From Devosia sp. Root685 (GTDB lineage Bacteria; Pseudomonadota; Alphaproteobacteria; Rhizobiales; Devosiaceae): 64,000 nucleotides of DNA. Made by a program: the position numbers and the translations under genes. The stretch lies in assembly GCF_001427875.1 (NCBI RefSeq), contig NZ_LMHK01000001.1, positions 1,180,871 through 1,244,870 of the forward strand, written 5' to 3'. Each line of letters begins with the position of its first letter. The stretch's first letter is position 1. Under the pieces are notes generated by a model. That model ran no database searches and was not told where the DNA came from. It was given only the letters and a program-made list of their open reading frames with translations. Shown here piece after piece: positions 53,812-62,078 of the stretch.

Positions 53812-54543
53812 ATGACCGACCAGTCGCCGGAAACCACCCAACTCTTCCTGACCGCAGCCATGCCGTGCCCCTATTTGCCGGGCCACATGGAGCGCAAATT
53901 GTTCACGCATCTCAGCGGGCGCAGGGCTTCGGCGCTGCACCATGTGCTCAGCGACAACGGTTTCCGCCGCAGCCAGAACCTGATCTATCGCCCGGCCTGC
54001 GAGGGCTGCAATGCCTGCCAGTCGGTGCGAATCGTGGCCGGCGAATTTGCGGCTTCCTCGCGATTCCGGCGGGTTTTGCGCACCAATTCCGACATTTCCA
54101 TCACCGTGCGGCCGACAACGGCGACGGTGGAGCAATACGAGCTTTTCAAGCGCTATCTCGACTCGCGCCATGCGGGCGGAGGCATGACGCAGATGTCGTA
54201 TCAGGACTATGAATATATGGTCGAGGATACGCCGGTGCAGTCGGTGCTGGTGGAATATCGCTTGCGCGAGCATCCGGGCGAACCGCTGGTGGCGGTGGCG
54301 CTGACCGATGTGATGCCCGATGGGCTATCGATGGTTTATTCGTTCTATGACCCCGAACTGGCGCATCGTAGCCTCGGGACGTTTCTCATTCTCGACCATA
54401 TCGCGCAGGTGCGCTCGGCGCGGCTGAACTATGTGTATCTGGGCTATTGGGTGAAAGAGTCGCCCAAGATGGCCTACAAGGCGCAGTATCGGCCATTGGA
54501 AGTGCAGCGTGGGCATGCCGGGTGGTGCCGGGTCGAGGATTGA
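53812..54543 (+). CDS. bpt: Aspartate/glutamate leucyltransferase
   Basis: A 243-residue aminoacyl-tRNA-protein transferase of the Bpt/ATE family that adds leucine to N-terminal Asp or Glu, marking proteins for the N-end-rule pathway. Seen are CPYLPGHMERKLFTHLSGRR, YRPACEGCNACQSVRI with the cysteine cluster, and the GNAT-like part. SFYDPELAHRSLGTFLILDH and YLGYWVKESPKMAYKAQYRP near the end also match. Full length. It probably follows the RDD gene in one unit. Confidence 0.95.
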   Translation: MTDQSPETTQLFLTAAMPCPYLPGHMERKLFTHLSGRRASALHHVLSDNGFRRSQNLIYRPACEGCNACQSVRIVAGEFAASSRFRRVLRTNSDISITVRPTTATVEQYELFKRYLDSRHAGGGMTQMSYQDYEYMVEDTPVQSVLVEYRLREHPGEPLVAVALTDVMPDGLSMVYSFYDPELAHRSLGTFLILDHIAQVRSARLNYVYLGYWVKESPKMAYKAQYRPLEVQRGHAGWCRVED

Positions 54544-54570
54544 GGTTTTTGCCTTTTTACACTCACCCCA

Positions 54571-54701
54571 AGTAGCCTTCATGGTGAGGTGCTTTGCGAA
54601 GCAAAACCTCGAACCACGGGGGCGCCGCGCTGAGACATTGGGGCACGCCCCCGTGGTTCGAGGCACGCCTCTGGCGTGCACCTCACCATGAGGGCTACTG
54701 G
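54571..54701. repeat. Dispersed palindromic repeat, family A, two-armed copy
   Basis: Left arm AGTAGCCTTCATGGTGAGG, an AGCAAAACCTCGAACCAC part, then right arm CCCCGTGGTTCGAGGC, a GCACGCC link, and CACCTCACCATGAGG with CTACTGG. It lies between bpt and the Dabb gene and fills most of that gap. Confidence 0.9.
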
Positions 54702-54733
54702 GCTCTGCAGGTTTGCGTTCGGGCCGTTGGCGC

Positions 54734-55042
54734 TCACACCACCATATCGAACACGATCAGCCCGTCTCGCCCGCCTTCAAGCGCGGCGACGAGTTTTGCG
54801 CCGGCGGTCTTGTGGTCTGGATGGACGAGGTAGGCGTCGCGGGCGGCTTCGTCGGTGAAGTCTATGGTGAAGCCATCGACGAAGCCCTTGTGGAGGCCTT
54901 CGGGGGAAACGTTGGGGCCGGAATATAGGGCAAGGAAGCCGGGGACGACTTCACGTAGTGATTCAAGTTCGGCGTAGATGGCGGCGCGCTGTTCTTGCGT
55001 TACTTCAGGACGGAAGCGAACGAGGACGCAGTGGCGGATCAT
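54734..55042 (-). CDS. Dabb (stress-responsive A/B barrel) protein
   Basis: A 102-residue Dabb protein, a small ferredoxin-like barrel. Family blocks: IRHCVLVRFRPEVTQEQRA at the N-terminus, FLALYSGPNVSPEGLHKGF, then GFTIDFTDEAARDAYLVHPD. Full length for the family. Dabb proteins act in plant stress or as bacterial small-molecule enzymes; the substrate is unknown. No operon partner is close: bpt is convergent and parC follows after a 339-bp gap. Confidence 0.88.
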   Translation of the reverse strand: MIRHCVLVRFRPEVTQEQRAAIYAELESLREVVPGFLALYSGPNVSPEGLHKGFVDGFTIDFTDEAARDAYLVHPDHKTAGAKLVAALEGGRDGLIVFDMVV

Positions 55043-55381
55043 TTTCTTGAGTCCTTCTAACGGGTTGGCGCGGGAGGCTGGCGTCAGACTTCTTTGTGTC
55101 CGCCGCCCTATCCCTCTACTCGATTGTCACCCCGGCGAAGGCCGGGGCACATCTTGAGATCCCAGGATGGGCCCCGGGTCAGGCCCGCGGTGACATCCGG
55201 TGGTCGTTGGGACAGACCCGGCCCTGCGCGCGTAGCGCTCCGGGCGTTCGGGCCTAAAATTGCTCCACTGGAGCAATTTTGCGCGATGCGCGCGGCTACC
55301 GGCCCTACGCGCATAGCGCTTCGGGCGTTCCTCCCTTCAATCGCTCCACTGGAGCGATTGCTCGCCTTTGGCGAACGGTCG
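55043..55381. repeat. 339-bp gap with family D palindromes
   Basis: No gene is seen. The stretch carries a CACCCCGGCGAAGGCCGGGG hairpin near 55130, the palindrome AAAATTGCTCC/GGAGCAATTTT around ACT (55256-55280), and CAATCGCTCC/GGAGCGATTG around ACT (55338-55360). The two palindromes differ by a few compensating bases and are about 82 bp apart, each preceded by GCGCGTAGCGCT or GCGCATAGCGCT. A relative lies at 35968-35990. Confidence 0.82.
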
Positions 55382-57682
55382 TCACCCCACAAACTTATTG
55401 TTCTTCGGGAAGCCCGTTGGGGGTTGGCGGCCGGCGGTGGCGCGGTCGGCAAGCCAGTCGGTGAGTTCTTCCGTCGGCTTGGAATAGGTGCGGCCCGAGG
55501 AGTCCATCCAGGTGAGGCCGTCAGCGGCGTAGAAGGTTTTGATGTCGGAAATGCCGCCATCCTTGTAGCGCTGCAGGCGGACGCCCTTGCCGCGCGACAT
55601 GGTGGCGAGCTGGGCCAGAGGGAAGACCAGCAGCTTGCGGTTTTCGCCGATGGTGGCGACGCGGTCGCCGTCGCAGGGGACGATGAGGCGCGCTTCTTCG
55701 GGCAGCGAGACATTGAGGATCTGCTTGCCCTTGCGGGTATTGGCAACGAGGTCGTCCTCGGGGACGATGAAACCGTAGCCGGCCGAGGAAGCGATGATGC
55801 GCTTGGCGCCGGGCTTATAGACGAAGAGCGCAACGATATCCTGCCCCTCTTCCATATCGACCATGATGCGGACGGGTTCGCCCTGGCCGCGTCCGCCGGG
55901 GAGCTTGTCGGCGCCAAGGGTGTAGACCTTGCCGCCGGTGGTGAGCATAAGAAGCTTGTCAGTGGTCTCGCAATTGATCGCGAGTTTTAGGCGATCGCCG
56001 GTCTTGAAGCCTTTTTCATCGACCGGGGCATTGTGGCCCTTGGGCGCGCGAATCCAGCCTTTTTCCGAGAGGATGACGGTGATCGGTTCGCGTTCGATGA
56101 AGGCTTCGGTGATTTCGGCGGCGTCGGCGGTCGGGGCGTCGAAATAGACGGTACGACGGGCGCCGAGCGCATGGGGCGTGGTGCCATCGGCTTCGAACAG
56201 CGGATAGGCCTTTTTAAGAGCCTCGATCTGGCGCGAGATTTCGCCCCACTGCTTCTTGTCGGAAGCGAGCAACGCTTCGAGCTTGCCCTTTTCGGCGGTG
56301 AGGTTTTCGTGCTCCTTGCGCAACTCGAGTTCTTCGAGTTTACGCAAGGAACGTAGCCGCATGTTGAGGATGGCTTCGGCCTGATTGTCGGTCAGGTCGA
56401 AGGTCGCCATCAGGCTCTTTTTGGCATCGTCCTCCTCGCGGATGATGCGGATCACCTCGTCGAGATTGAGATAGGCGACGATATAGCCTTCGAGCACTTC
56501 GAGGCGGTTGGCGATCTGTTCGAGGCGATGCTCGGAGCGGCGGACAAGGACGATCTTGCGGTGATCGAGCCAGGCGCGCAGGGCATCCTTGAGGCTCATG
56601 ACGCGGGGCGTCGTGCCCATGTCGAGGACGTTGAGATTGAGCGGGAAACGCACTTCGAGCTCGGTGAGCTTGAAGAGTTGTTCCATGAGAATGACCGCAT
56701 CCACCGTGCCGGCGCGCGGCTCGAGGACGAGGCGGATATCGTCGGCGCTCTCGTCGCGTACGTCTTTGAGGAGCGGCAGCTTTTTCGCGAGGAGCAGTTC
56801 GGCGATCTTTTCGACCAGACGCGATTTCTGCACGCCATAGGGGATCTGGGTGACGACGATCTGATAGACGCCCCTGCCCTTTTCCTCCTTGTTCCAGACG
56901 GCGCGATGGCGGAAGGCGCCGCGGCCGGTTTCGTAGGAGTGGACAAGGGAAGAGCGGGATTCAACGAGGTGTCCACCAGTCGGGAAATCCGGACCACGCA
57001 CGAGATCGTCCATGCTCGGGGGCGAGGACAGATCGGCGTGGATCAATTCCTCGGTGGTCGTCTCGGGATTGAAGATCAGTTTGAGCGCGGCGTTGCACAG
57101 CTCCACCACATTGTGCGGCGGCACGGAGGTGGCCATGCCGACGGCGATGCCGGTCGAGCCATTGGCGAGGAGGTTCGGAAAATTCGAGGGAAGGACGACC
57201 GGCTCTTCGTCTTCGCCGTCATAAGTGGGGCGGAAGTCGATGGCATTCTCGGTGATGCCTTCGAGAAGGCGCATCGAGACTTCGGTCATGCGAGATTCGG
57301 TATATCGCATGGCCGCGGCGCTATCGCCGTCAATATTGCCAAAGTTGCCCTGGCCATCGACGAGGGGATAGCGGAGGGCAAAATCCTGCGCGAGGCGGAC
57401 CAGGGCGTCGTAGATCGACTGGTCGCCATGCGGGTGGAACTTACCGATCACGTCGCCGACGATACGAGCGGATTTTTTGTAGCCCTGGCCCGGATCAAGA
57501 CGCAGCAGCCGCATGGCGTGGATGATGCGGCGATGGACAGGTTTCAGGCCGTCGCGGGCATCGGGCAGAGCGCGCTGGGTGATCGTTGAAAGGGCATAGC
57601 TCAGATACCGCTCTTCGAGCGCCTGCTTGAGATCGACGATGCGCTGATCATCGGGCGGCGGGAGGGTATCGGCATCGGACAT
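55382..57682 (-). CDS. parC: DNA topoisomerase IV subunit A
   Basis: A 766-residue type IIA topoisomerase subunit that decatenates chromosomes with ParE. The N-terminal breakage-reunion domain has [40 protein letters not shown] and the catalytic tyrosine Y127 in [11 protein letters not shown]. In the quinolone-sensitive HPHGDS segment the serine position is Q88 here. The C-terminal domain holds blades such as [15 protein letters not shown] and [14 protein letters not shown]. Typical length. The frame is closed by a stop at 55382; the start at 57682 is preceded by no clear ribosome site. Two hairpins (near 57750 and 57780-57806) lie in the gap after the gene upstream. Confidence 0.96.
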   Translation of the reverse strand: MSDADTLPPPDDQRIVDLKQALEERYLSYALSTITQRALPDARDGLKPVHRRIIHAMRLLRLDPGQGYKKSARIVGDVIGKFHPHGDQSIYDALVRLAQDFALRYPLVDGQGNFGNIDGDSAAAMRYTESRMTEVSMRLLEGITENAIDFRPTYDGEDEEPVVLPSNFPNLLANGSTGIAVGMATSVPPHNVVELCNAALKLIFNPETTTEELIHADLSSPPSMDDLVRGPDFPTGGHLVESRSSLVHSYETGRGAFRHRAVWNKEEKGRGVYQIVVTQIPYGVQKSRLVEKIAELLLAKKLPLLKDVRDESADDIRLVLEPRAGTVDAVILMEQLFKLTELEVRFPLNLNVLDMGTTPRVMSLKDALRAWLDHRKIVLVRRSEHRLEQIANRLEVLEGYIVAYLNLDEVIRIIREEDDAKKSLMATFDLTDNQAEAILNMRLRSLRKLEELELRKEHENLTAEKGKLEALLASDKKQWGEISRQIEALKKAYPLFEADGTTPHALGARRTVYFDAPTADAAEITEAFIEREPITVILSEKGWIRAPKGHNAPVDEKGFKTGDRLKLAINCETTDKLLMLTTGGKVYTLGADKLPGGRGQGEPVRIMVDMEEGQDIVALFVYKPGAKRIIASSAGYGFIVPEDDLVANTRKGKQILNVSLPEEARLIVPCDGDRVATIGENRKLLVFPLAQLATMSRGKGVRLQRYKDGGISDIKTFYAADGLTWMDSSGRTYSKPTEELTDWLADRATAGRQPPTGFPKNNKFVG

Positions 57683-57817
57683 GCGTGGCTCAATGTTCGG
57701 AAGAACGAATCAGGAGCAGAGTATAGTCGAGCCAGTCTGGAAAGGCATGTTTTGCGGGGTTTTACCCCGGTTTCCGCAGGTTGGCCGGGGCAATTTCGCC
57801 CCGACCGGTGTGTGAGA

Positions 57818-58804
57818 TCAGTTTTTGCGGAAAGGCACGAATTCGCGGCCGACGATATGGGTCAGCACGGAGTCGTTGGCTATTTCGAGCGAGCGGAAGG
57901 ACGAGGCATAGATCGGCGAGCGTGGGAGTATCGCAAGCTGATGGTTGCGGCAGAAATGCACGATGTCACAGAAGCCGGGGATCAGCGCTTCGAAGGCGTC
58001 GCGGATCTGCTGCGGGCTGGCCTGATCGCTATTGGCGATCTCGTATGTGCTGAAGGCGAAATCGGCGTCGAGTTCGGGCAGAAATTCGGGGCTGAACTCG
58101 GCGTCGCCGCTCTTGTCGGTGATGTCGGCGATGACCTGCGGCTTGGAAAAGCCGATGTCATCGAGCACCTGCGACAGAGCATAATAGGTGCGCGAGCCGT
58201 TGATATAGCCATCCTTCGGCCAGGGCTGAATGATGGAAACGGAAATATCTTTGGCATTGGGAATGAGGCGGCGGGATTCGGCGATGCGTAGCTCATAGAG
58301 CGCCTGCCGGCGATCATATTCGTCCGTCAGATTGGCGGCATCGGCCACGGCATGCATGCGACCGAAATAGTCGAGACCCACGACGTCGATCAGGATAGTC
58401 GGAGCAATCTTGCTGAGATTTTCGAGCAGTTTGTCGTCGTTTCCAGCGCGACCAATGATCAGGTCCGGTTCAAGCGCCGCGATCCGTTCCAGATCGATCT
58501 CGTTGAAGACGCCGATGAATTCTATGTCGGTGTTCGCATAATCGACGCCGAAGAGGGTGTTGACGGTGCGGATATAGGGCTGACCCTGGTCATCCACTCG
58601 ACCATGGCTACCGGCGATTTTGTCCACGCCGCCGAATTCGACGAGCGGCAGGGTTATGCTGAGATCGTGGAGCGAGACGATCCGCTGCGGATCGGCCGGG
58701 ATTTCGACGAGGCCATTGGCGGCTTCAAAGACGCGCGTTTCGGCCGCGGCAAGCGGCAGGGCCATCAAAAAAAGCGCCGCCATGGCGCTCATAAACCTGA
58801 TCAT
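57818..58804 (-). CDS. Periplasmic iron/siderophore-type binding protein (TroA/FepB fold)
   Basis: A 328-residue binding protein. Signal peptide MIRFMSAMAALFLMALPLAA is followed by VEIPADPQRIVSLHDLSITL, the family opening, and IEFIGVFNEIDLERIAALEP plus DLIIGRAGNDDKLLENLSKI, the usual TroA_2 blocks. Length fits FepB/FhuD-like proteins that bind ferric siderophores or haem. Start at 58804 with GGAG 7 bases upstream. No permease or ATPase gene is adjacent, so it is an orphan that may feed a transporter elsewhere. A RirA-like box lies 30 bp upstream. Confidence 0.9.
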   Translation of the reverse strand: MIRFMSAMAALFLMALPLAAAETRVFEAANGLVEIPADPQRIVSLHDLSITLPLVEFGGVDKIAGSHGRVDDQGQPYIRTVNTLFGVDYANTDIEFIGVFNEIDLERIAALEPDLIIGRAGNDDKLLENLSKIAPTILIDVVGLDYFGRMHAVADAANLTDEYDRRQALYELRIAESRRLIPNAKDISVSIIQPWPKDGYINGSRTYYALSQVLDDIGFSKPQVIADITDKSGDAEFSPEFLPELDADFAFSTYEIANSDQASPQQIRDAFEALIPGFCDIVHFCRNHQLAILPRSPIYASSFRSLEIANDSVLTHIVGREFVPFRKN

Positions 58805-58834
58805 CGTCAGCTCCGTCGCAATCAAAAACAAAGC

Positions 58835-58849
58835 TGACTTATCAAATCA
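58835..58849. promoter_or_regulatory. Candidate RirA-type iron-responsive box
   Basis: TGACTTATCAAATCA fits TGA-N9-TCA and is nearly palindromic beyond the core (TGACTT opposite AAATCA). It lies 30 bp before the start of the iron-type binding protein and overlaps nothing else. Together with 9023-9037 it marks the two iron loci of the window. Confidence 0.55.
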
Positions 58850-58859
58850 TGTTAATCCG

Positions 58860-59567
58860 TCAATCGGTCTTGCTGAAGATATCGACCAAGGCGTCGCGGA
58901 TCGCGGGCTGTTCGAGCTGTCGCGCGCTCCAGATGTGGCGGCCGAGGAAATGGCCGGTGAGGCGGAAGGCGTTGCGGATGTCGTCTGGGGAGGCATTGCC
59001 GCGTTCGTGGAGGAAGCTCGGGAGCGGCAATAAGCGGTCGAGATAGGGTGCGGCGGCGGCGCGGGAGACGGCGCGACCGGTTTTGGGGGAGACGTGGGTC
59101 AGGTCGGTCGTGGCGCCGGTGGCGGCGCAGCTATGGAGGTCGAGGCCGAAGCCGAGTTCGTCAAGGAGCGCGAGTTCGAACCGCGCCAAGGCGATGCCGT
59201 CGGGCGGGCTGTCGATGAGGGAGAGGGCCTGGCCGAGCAGGCGATCGTGGGGATCGTGCTCGGGCAGGAGGCGCAGGTGGTCGCAGACGAGTTGGGCCAG
59301 GTAAAGACGCGTACGATCGGCCATCAGGTCGGCGGCGCGGCCCTGCATGAGTTCGACCGTGAAGGTGCCGAGATGGTCTTCGAGGCGGGCGCGCCAGGTG
59401 AGTTGGATGGTGTTGCCGACTTGCAGGGCGGGCGCGAGCTTTGAGGAGCGACCGCCGCGCACCAGGCCCAGCCAGCGACCGCGGCCGGCGACCATGGCCT
59501 CGGCAATGAGGCTGGTTTCGCCGTGGCGACGGACGCCAATGAGGAGGGCTTCACCGGTCCATTCCAT
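58860..59567 (-). CDS. recO: DNA repair protein RecO
   Basis: A 235-residue recombination mediator helping RecA load on gaps coated with SSB. The N-terminal OB fold is MEWTGEALLIGVRRHGETSL with LTWRARLEDHLGTFTVEL; the helical C-terminal part ends in NAFRLTGHFLGRHIWSARQL. The ATG at 59567 shares one base with the stop of the MarR gene (TGATG), so it is coupled to it. In most relatives recO follows era directly; here a MarR/ABM pair lies between them. Confidence 0.94.
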   Translation of the reverse strand: MEWTGEALLIGVRRHGETSLIAEAMVAGRGRWLGLVRGGRSSKLAPALQVGNTIQLTWRARLEDHLGTFTVELMQGRAADLMADRTRLYLAQLVCDHLRLLPEHDPHDRLLGQALSLIDSPPDGIALARFELALLDELGFGLDLHSCAATGATTDLTHVSPKTGRAVSRAAAAPYLDRLLPLPSFLHERGNASPDDIRNAFRLTGHFLGRHIWSARQLEQPAIRDALVDIFSKTD

Positions 59568-60022
59568 CAGTCGGATGACTCATCGGTGCTTTGGGCCAAG
59601 CGTTGCCGCAAAGTCTGCAGCACTTCCGCCGCGATGGCGATTTTCTCGCTATCGAGACCCGTTGCCAGTCCATCAACCCAAGGGCGTTGCAGTTTGTGAA
59701 TGGAAGCAACGGCTTGCCTGCCCTGATCGGTCAAACAAACAAGCTTGGATCGGCGGTGATGCGGGTTTTCGCGCAGTTCGACGAGACCAGCTTCGACGAG
59801 CTCATTAACGAGGCGCTGCACGCTTTGGCGCGCAAGGCCCATGTCGCGCGCGATGTGCGCTACGGGCTGGGGGGCCGGCGCCATGGCGACCGTGCCCAAC
59901 ACCTGCCAGCGGGCGCTGGTGAGGCCAAGGGGCGCGACGAGTTGATCGCCCGCCGCCACCAGCAGGGCATTGGCGCGAAAAATATCGAGAAACAGGGCGC
60001 TGAGCGCCATGGACGAATTCAT
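59567..60022 (-). CDS. MarR family regulator heading recO
   Basis: A 151-residue winged-helix regulator: FRANALLVAAGDQLVAPLGL, then SARWQVLGTVAMAPAPQPVA, the helix ARDMGLARQSVQRLVNELVE, and the wing ENPHHRRSKLVCLTDQGRQA. Start at 60022 is chosen because the only longer start (60052) would lie inside an 18-bp palindrome at 60043-60060, a probable operator of this regulator. It overlaps recO by one base and is divergent from the ABM gene, its likely target. The effector is unknown. Confidence 0.9.
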   Translation of the reverse strand: MNSSMALSALFLDIFRANALLVAAGDQLVAPLGLTSARWQVLGTVAMAPAPQPVAHIARDMGLARQSVQRLVNELVEAGLVELRENPHHRRSKLVCLTDQGRQAVASIHKLQRPWVDGLATGLDSEKIAIAAEVLQTLRQRLAQSTDESSD

Positions 60023-60042
60023 ATTGACAGCACAATACCGAT

Positions 60043-60060
60043 TTGACAGCATACTGTCAA
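60043..60060. promoter_or_regulatory. MarR-type operator between MarR and ABM genes
   Basis: TTGACAGCATACTGTCAA has perfect 7-bp arms around CATA. A further TTGACAG half-site occurs at 60024-60030, about two helical turns away. It sits between the divergent genes, so one repressor dimer could block both promoters. Confidence 0.75.
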
Positions 60061-60101
60061 TTCAACGGACCAGTTGAATGACTTTGACATGGAGACCAGA
60101 G

Positions 60102-60440
60102 ATGAGCACCCCAGCGCAAGCCAAGAATGCTTCCGTTTTTCGTATCGACAGTTTTGCCGTGCCGGCGGAGGCGCGGGAGGCCTTCATGGCGCAGGTGCAG
60201 GACACCAAGGATTTTCTGGACCAGCAGCAGGGCTGCCTGCAGAACCTGGTGCTGGAGCACCATTCCGGCGCAGAGCGCTTCAACGTGGTGACGGTGGTTG
60301 AATGGGAAAGCGAGGCGGCCTTTGCCAGCGCCAAGACCGCCATGATGGAAAAGCGTGGGATGAGTGGTTTTGATCCCGCCCAGTTCCTCAGCGCTCTTGG
60401 CATCGAGGCCAATATGTCGAACTACGCTTCCGTGCTCTGA
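60102..60440 (+). CDS. Antibiotic biosynthesis monooxygenase (ABM) family protein
   Basis: A 112-residue ABM/ferredoxin-like protein with FRIDSFAVPAEAREAFMAQV at the N-terminus and CLQNLVLEHHSGAERFNVVT, then WESEAAFASAKTAMMEKRGM. Start at 60102 with GGAGACCAGAG upstream. Such proteins are small quinone- or haem-linked oxygenases or unknown-substrate barrels. It is divergent from a MarR gene with an operator between them, so its expression is likely induced by a small molecule. Convergent with era, 10 bp apart. Confidence 0.87.
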   Translation: MSTPAQAKNASVFRIDSFAVPAEAREAFMAQVQDTKDFLDQQQGCLQNLVLEHHSGAERFNVVTVVEWESEAAFASAKTAMMEKRGMSGFDPAQFLSALGIEANMSNYASVL

Positions 60441-60450
60441 GGGGCTCAGC

Positions 60451-61374
60451 TCACTTCTTGTTCTGCGGAAATTCCAAGCCCATTTCCTGATAGCGCTCTG
60501 GGTCGTCGGCCCATTTTTCGCGGACTTTGACGAAGAGGAAGAGGTGGATCGGCACCTCGTACATGGCCATCAGTTCCTTGCGGGCTTCGGCCCCGATAGC
60601 CTTGATGGTCTGGCCGCCGGCGCCGAGCACGATCTTTTTGTGGCTATCGCGGGTGACGTAGACCACCTGGTCGATCTTGTAGGAGCCATCCTTCTGGATC
60701 TTGAAGGATTCCGTCTCGACGGTGGAATTATAGGGGATCTCGTCGTGGACGCGGAGGAAGAGTTTTTCGCGCGTGATCTCGGCGGCGGTGATGGCCATGG
60801 TGAGATCGGTGAGGTGATCCTCGGGGAAGTGCCAGGGACCGGGCGGGATATGCTTGACGCACCAGTCGATAAAATCCTGCACGCCGTGGCCTTTGAGGGC
60901 CGAGAGCATGAAGGTCGCTTCGAAGCGCAGGCGCTCGTTGAGCGTTTGCGAGAGGGCAAGAAGGCGTTCGTTTTTCACCGTGTCGATCTTGTTGAGGATC
61001 AAGACGCGCGGCTGGCGGATGTTTTCGAGGCCTTCGAGGAGGATTTCGATATCGGGCGTGATGCCGCGATCACAGTCGATGATGAAGGCGACGAGATCGG
61101 CATCCCCTGCCCCGCCCCAGGCGCTATCGACCATGGCGCGTTCGAGCCGGCGCTTGGGCGCGAAAATGCCGGGCGTGTCGATGAAGACAAGCTGCGCCTG
61201 ATCAAGCGTCAGCACGCCGCGCACCTGGGAGCGCGTGGTCTGCGCCTTGTGGGTGACGATGGAGACTTTGGTGCCAACGAGGGAATTGAGCAGCGTCGAC
61301 TTGCCGGCATTGGGCGCGCCGACAAGGGCGATGAAGCCGCAGGAGGTGTTGGCGAGATCGGCGGGTTCGGTCAT
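60451..61374 (-). CDS. era: GTPase Era
   Basis: A 307-residue GTPase that helps mature 16S rRNA and the 30S subunit. G-motifs: GAPNAGKST (G1), FIDTPGIF (G3) and LNKID (G4). The KH domain follows with VTRDSHKKIVLGAGGQTIKA and GAEARKELMAMYEVPIHLFL. The ATG at 61374 overlaps the rnc stop as ATGA; an AGGAA site lies upstream. It belongs to the lepB-rnc-era operon. The normal next gene, recO, is displaced by the MarR/ABM pair. Confidence 0.97.
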   Translation of the reverse strand: MTEPADLANTSCGFIALVGAPNAGKSTLLNSLVGTKVSIVTHKAQTTRSQVRGVLTLDQAQLVFIDTPGIFAPKRRLERAMVDSAWGGAGDADLVAFIIDCDRGITPDIEILLEGLENIRQPRVLILNKIDTVKNERLLALSQTLNERLRFEATFMLSALKGHGVQDFIDWCVKHIPPGPWHFPEDHLTDLTMAITAAEITREKLFLRVHDEIPYNSTVETESFKIQKDGSYKIDQVVYVTRDSHKKIVLGAGGQTIKAIGAEARKELMAMYEVPIHLFLFVKVREKWADDPERYQEMGLEFPQNKK

Positions 61375-62078
61375 TGGCGTTCCTTCCAAACCTTCTGGCG
61401 CATGAGGAAATCCTCGGCGGCCTTGTGTTCGGCGATTTTTTTCGAGGGGCCGGTCGCCGAGATGCGGTCAAAACCGGCGAGGTCGATGGCGATGGTGAAT
61501 TCGGGGGCGTGGTCGGGGCCGGTGCGTTCGACCAGCGCATAGACGGGCGGCTCAAGGCCGCGGGCCTGGGCCCATTCCTGGAGGGTGGTCTTGGCATCGG
61601 CGCGGTGGGTCTGGCCATCGGCGATGAATTCTTCGAAGTGGCGCTCGATGAAGGTGCGCGCGTCTTCAAGGCCGCCATCAAGATAGATGGCGCCGATAAT
61701 GGCTTCGGTGACGTCGCCTAAAATGGCTTCCTTTTCGGCGCCGCCGGTGCGCGCTTCGCTCTCACCGAGGATCATTTCGGGGCCGATATCGAGCTGCCGG
61801 GCGATGACCGCGCAGGTTTCCTTGCGCACGAGCGTGTTGAGCGTGCGGCTCATCTCGCCCTCATTGGCCTTGGGGAAGCGCCGGTAGAGCATATCGGCCA
61901 CGATGAGGCCGAGGACGCGATCACCGAGGAATTCAAGCCGCTGATAGGAGCGTTCAACACGCTTGCCTGGCGAAACGGCACTCGAATGGGTCAGCGCGCG
62001 AGCGAGAAGGTCCGGATCGGCGAAATGATAGCCGATCCGGACCTGAAGCTGTTCGTGCGTTTTGGTGCGCCGGCTCAC
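61371..62078 (-). CDS. rnc: Ribonuclease III
   Basis: A 235-residue double-strand-specific RNase processing rRNA and other structured RNAs. The catalytic domain holds YQRLEFLGDRVLGLIVADML, the signature with metal-binding acidic residues, and GDVTEAIIGAIYLDGGLEDA. The C-terminal dsRNA-binding domain has AKTTLQEWAQARGLEPPVYA and GPSKKIAEHKAAEDFLM. It starts with GTG at 62078, overlapping the lepB stop as GTGA, and ends in an ATGA overlap with era. All three are translationally coupled. Confidence 0.97.
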   Translation of the reverse strand: MSRRTKTHEQLQVRIGYHFADPDLLARALTHSSAVSPGKRVERSYQRLEFLGDRVLGLIVADMLYRRFPKANEGEMSRTLNTLVRKETCAVIARQLDIGPEMILGESEARTGGAEKEAILGDVTEAIIGAIYLDGGLEDARTFIERHFEEFIADGQTHRADAKTTLQEWAQARGLEPPVYALVERTGPDHAPEFTIAIDLAGFDRISATGPSKKIAEHKAAEDFLMRQKVWKERQ

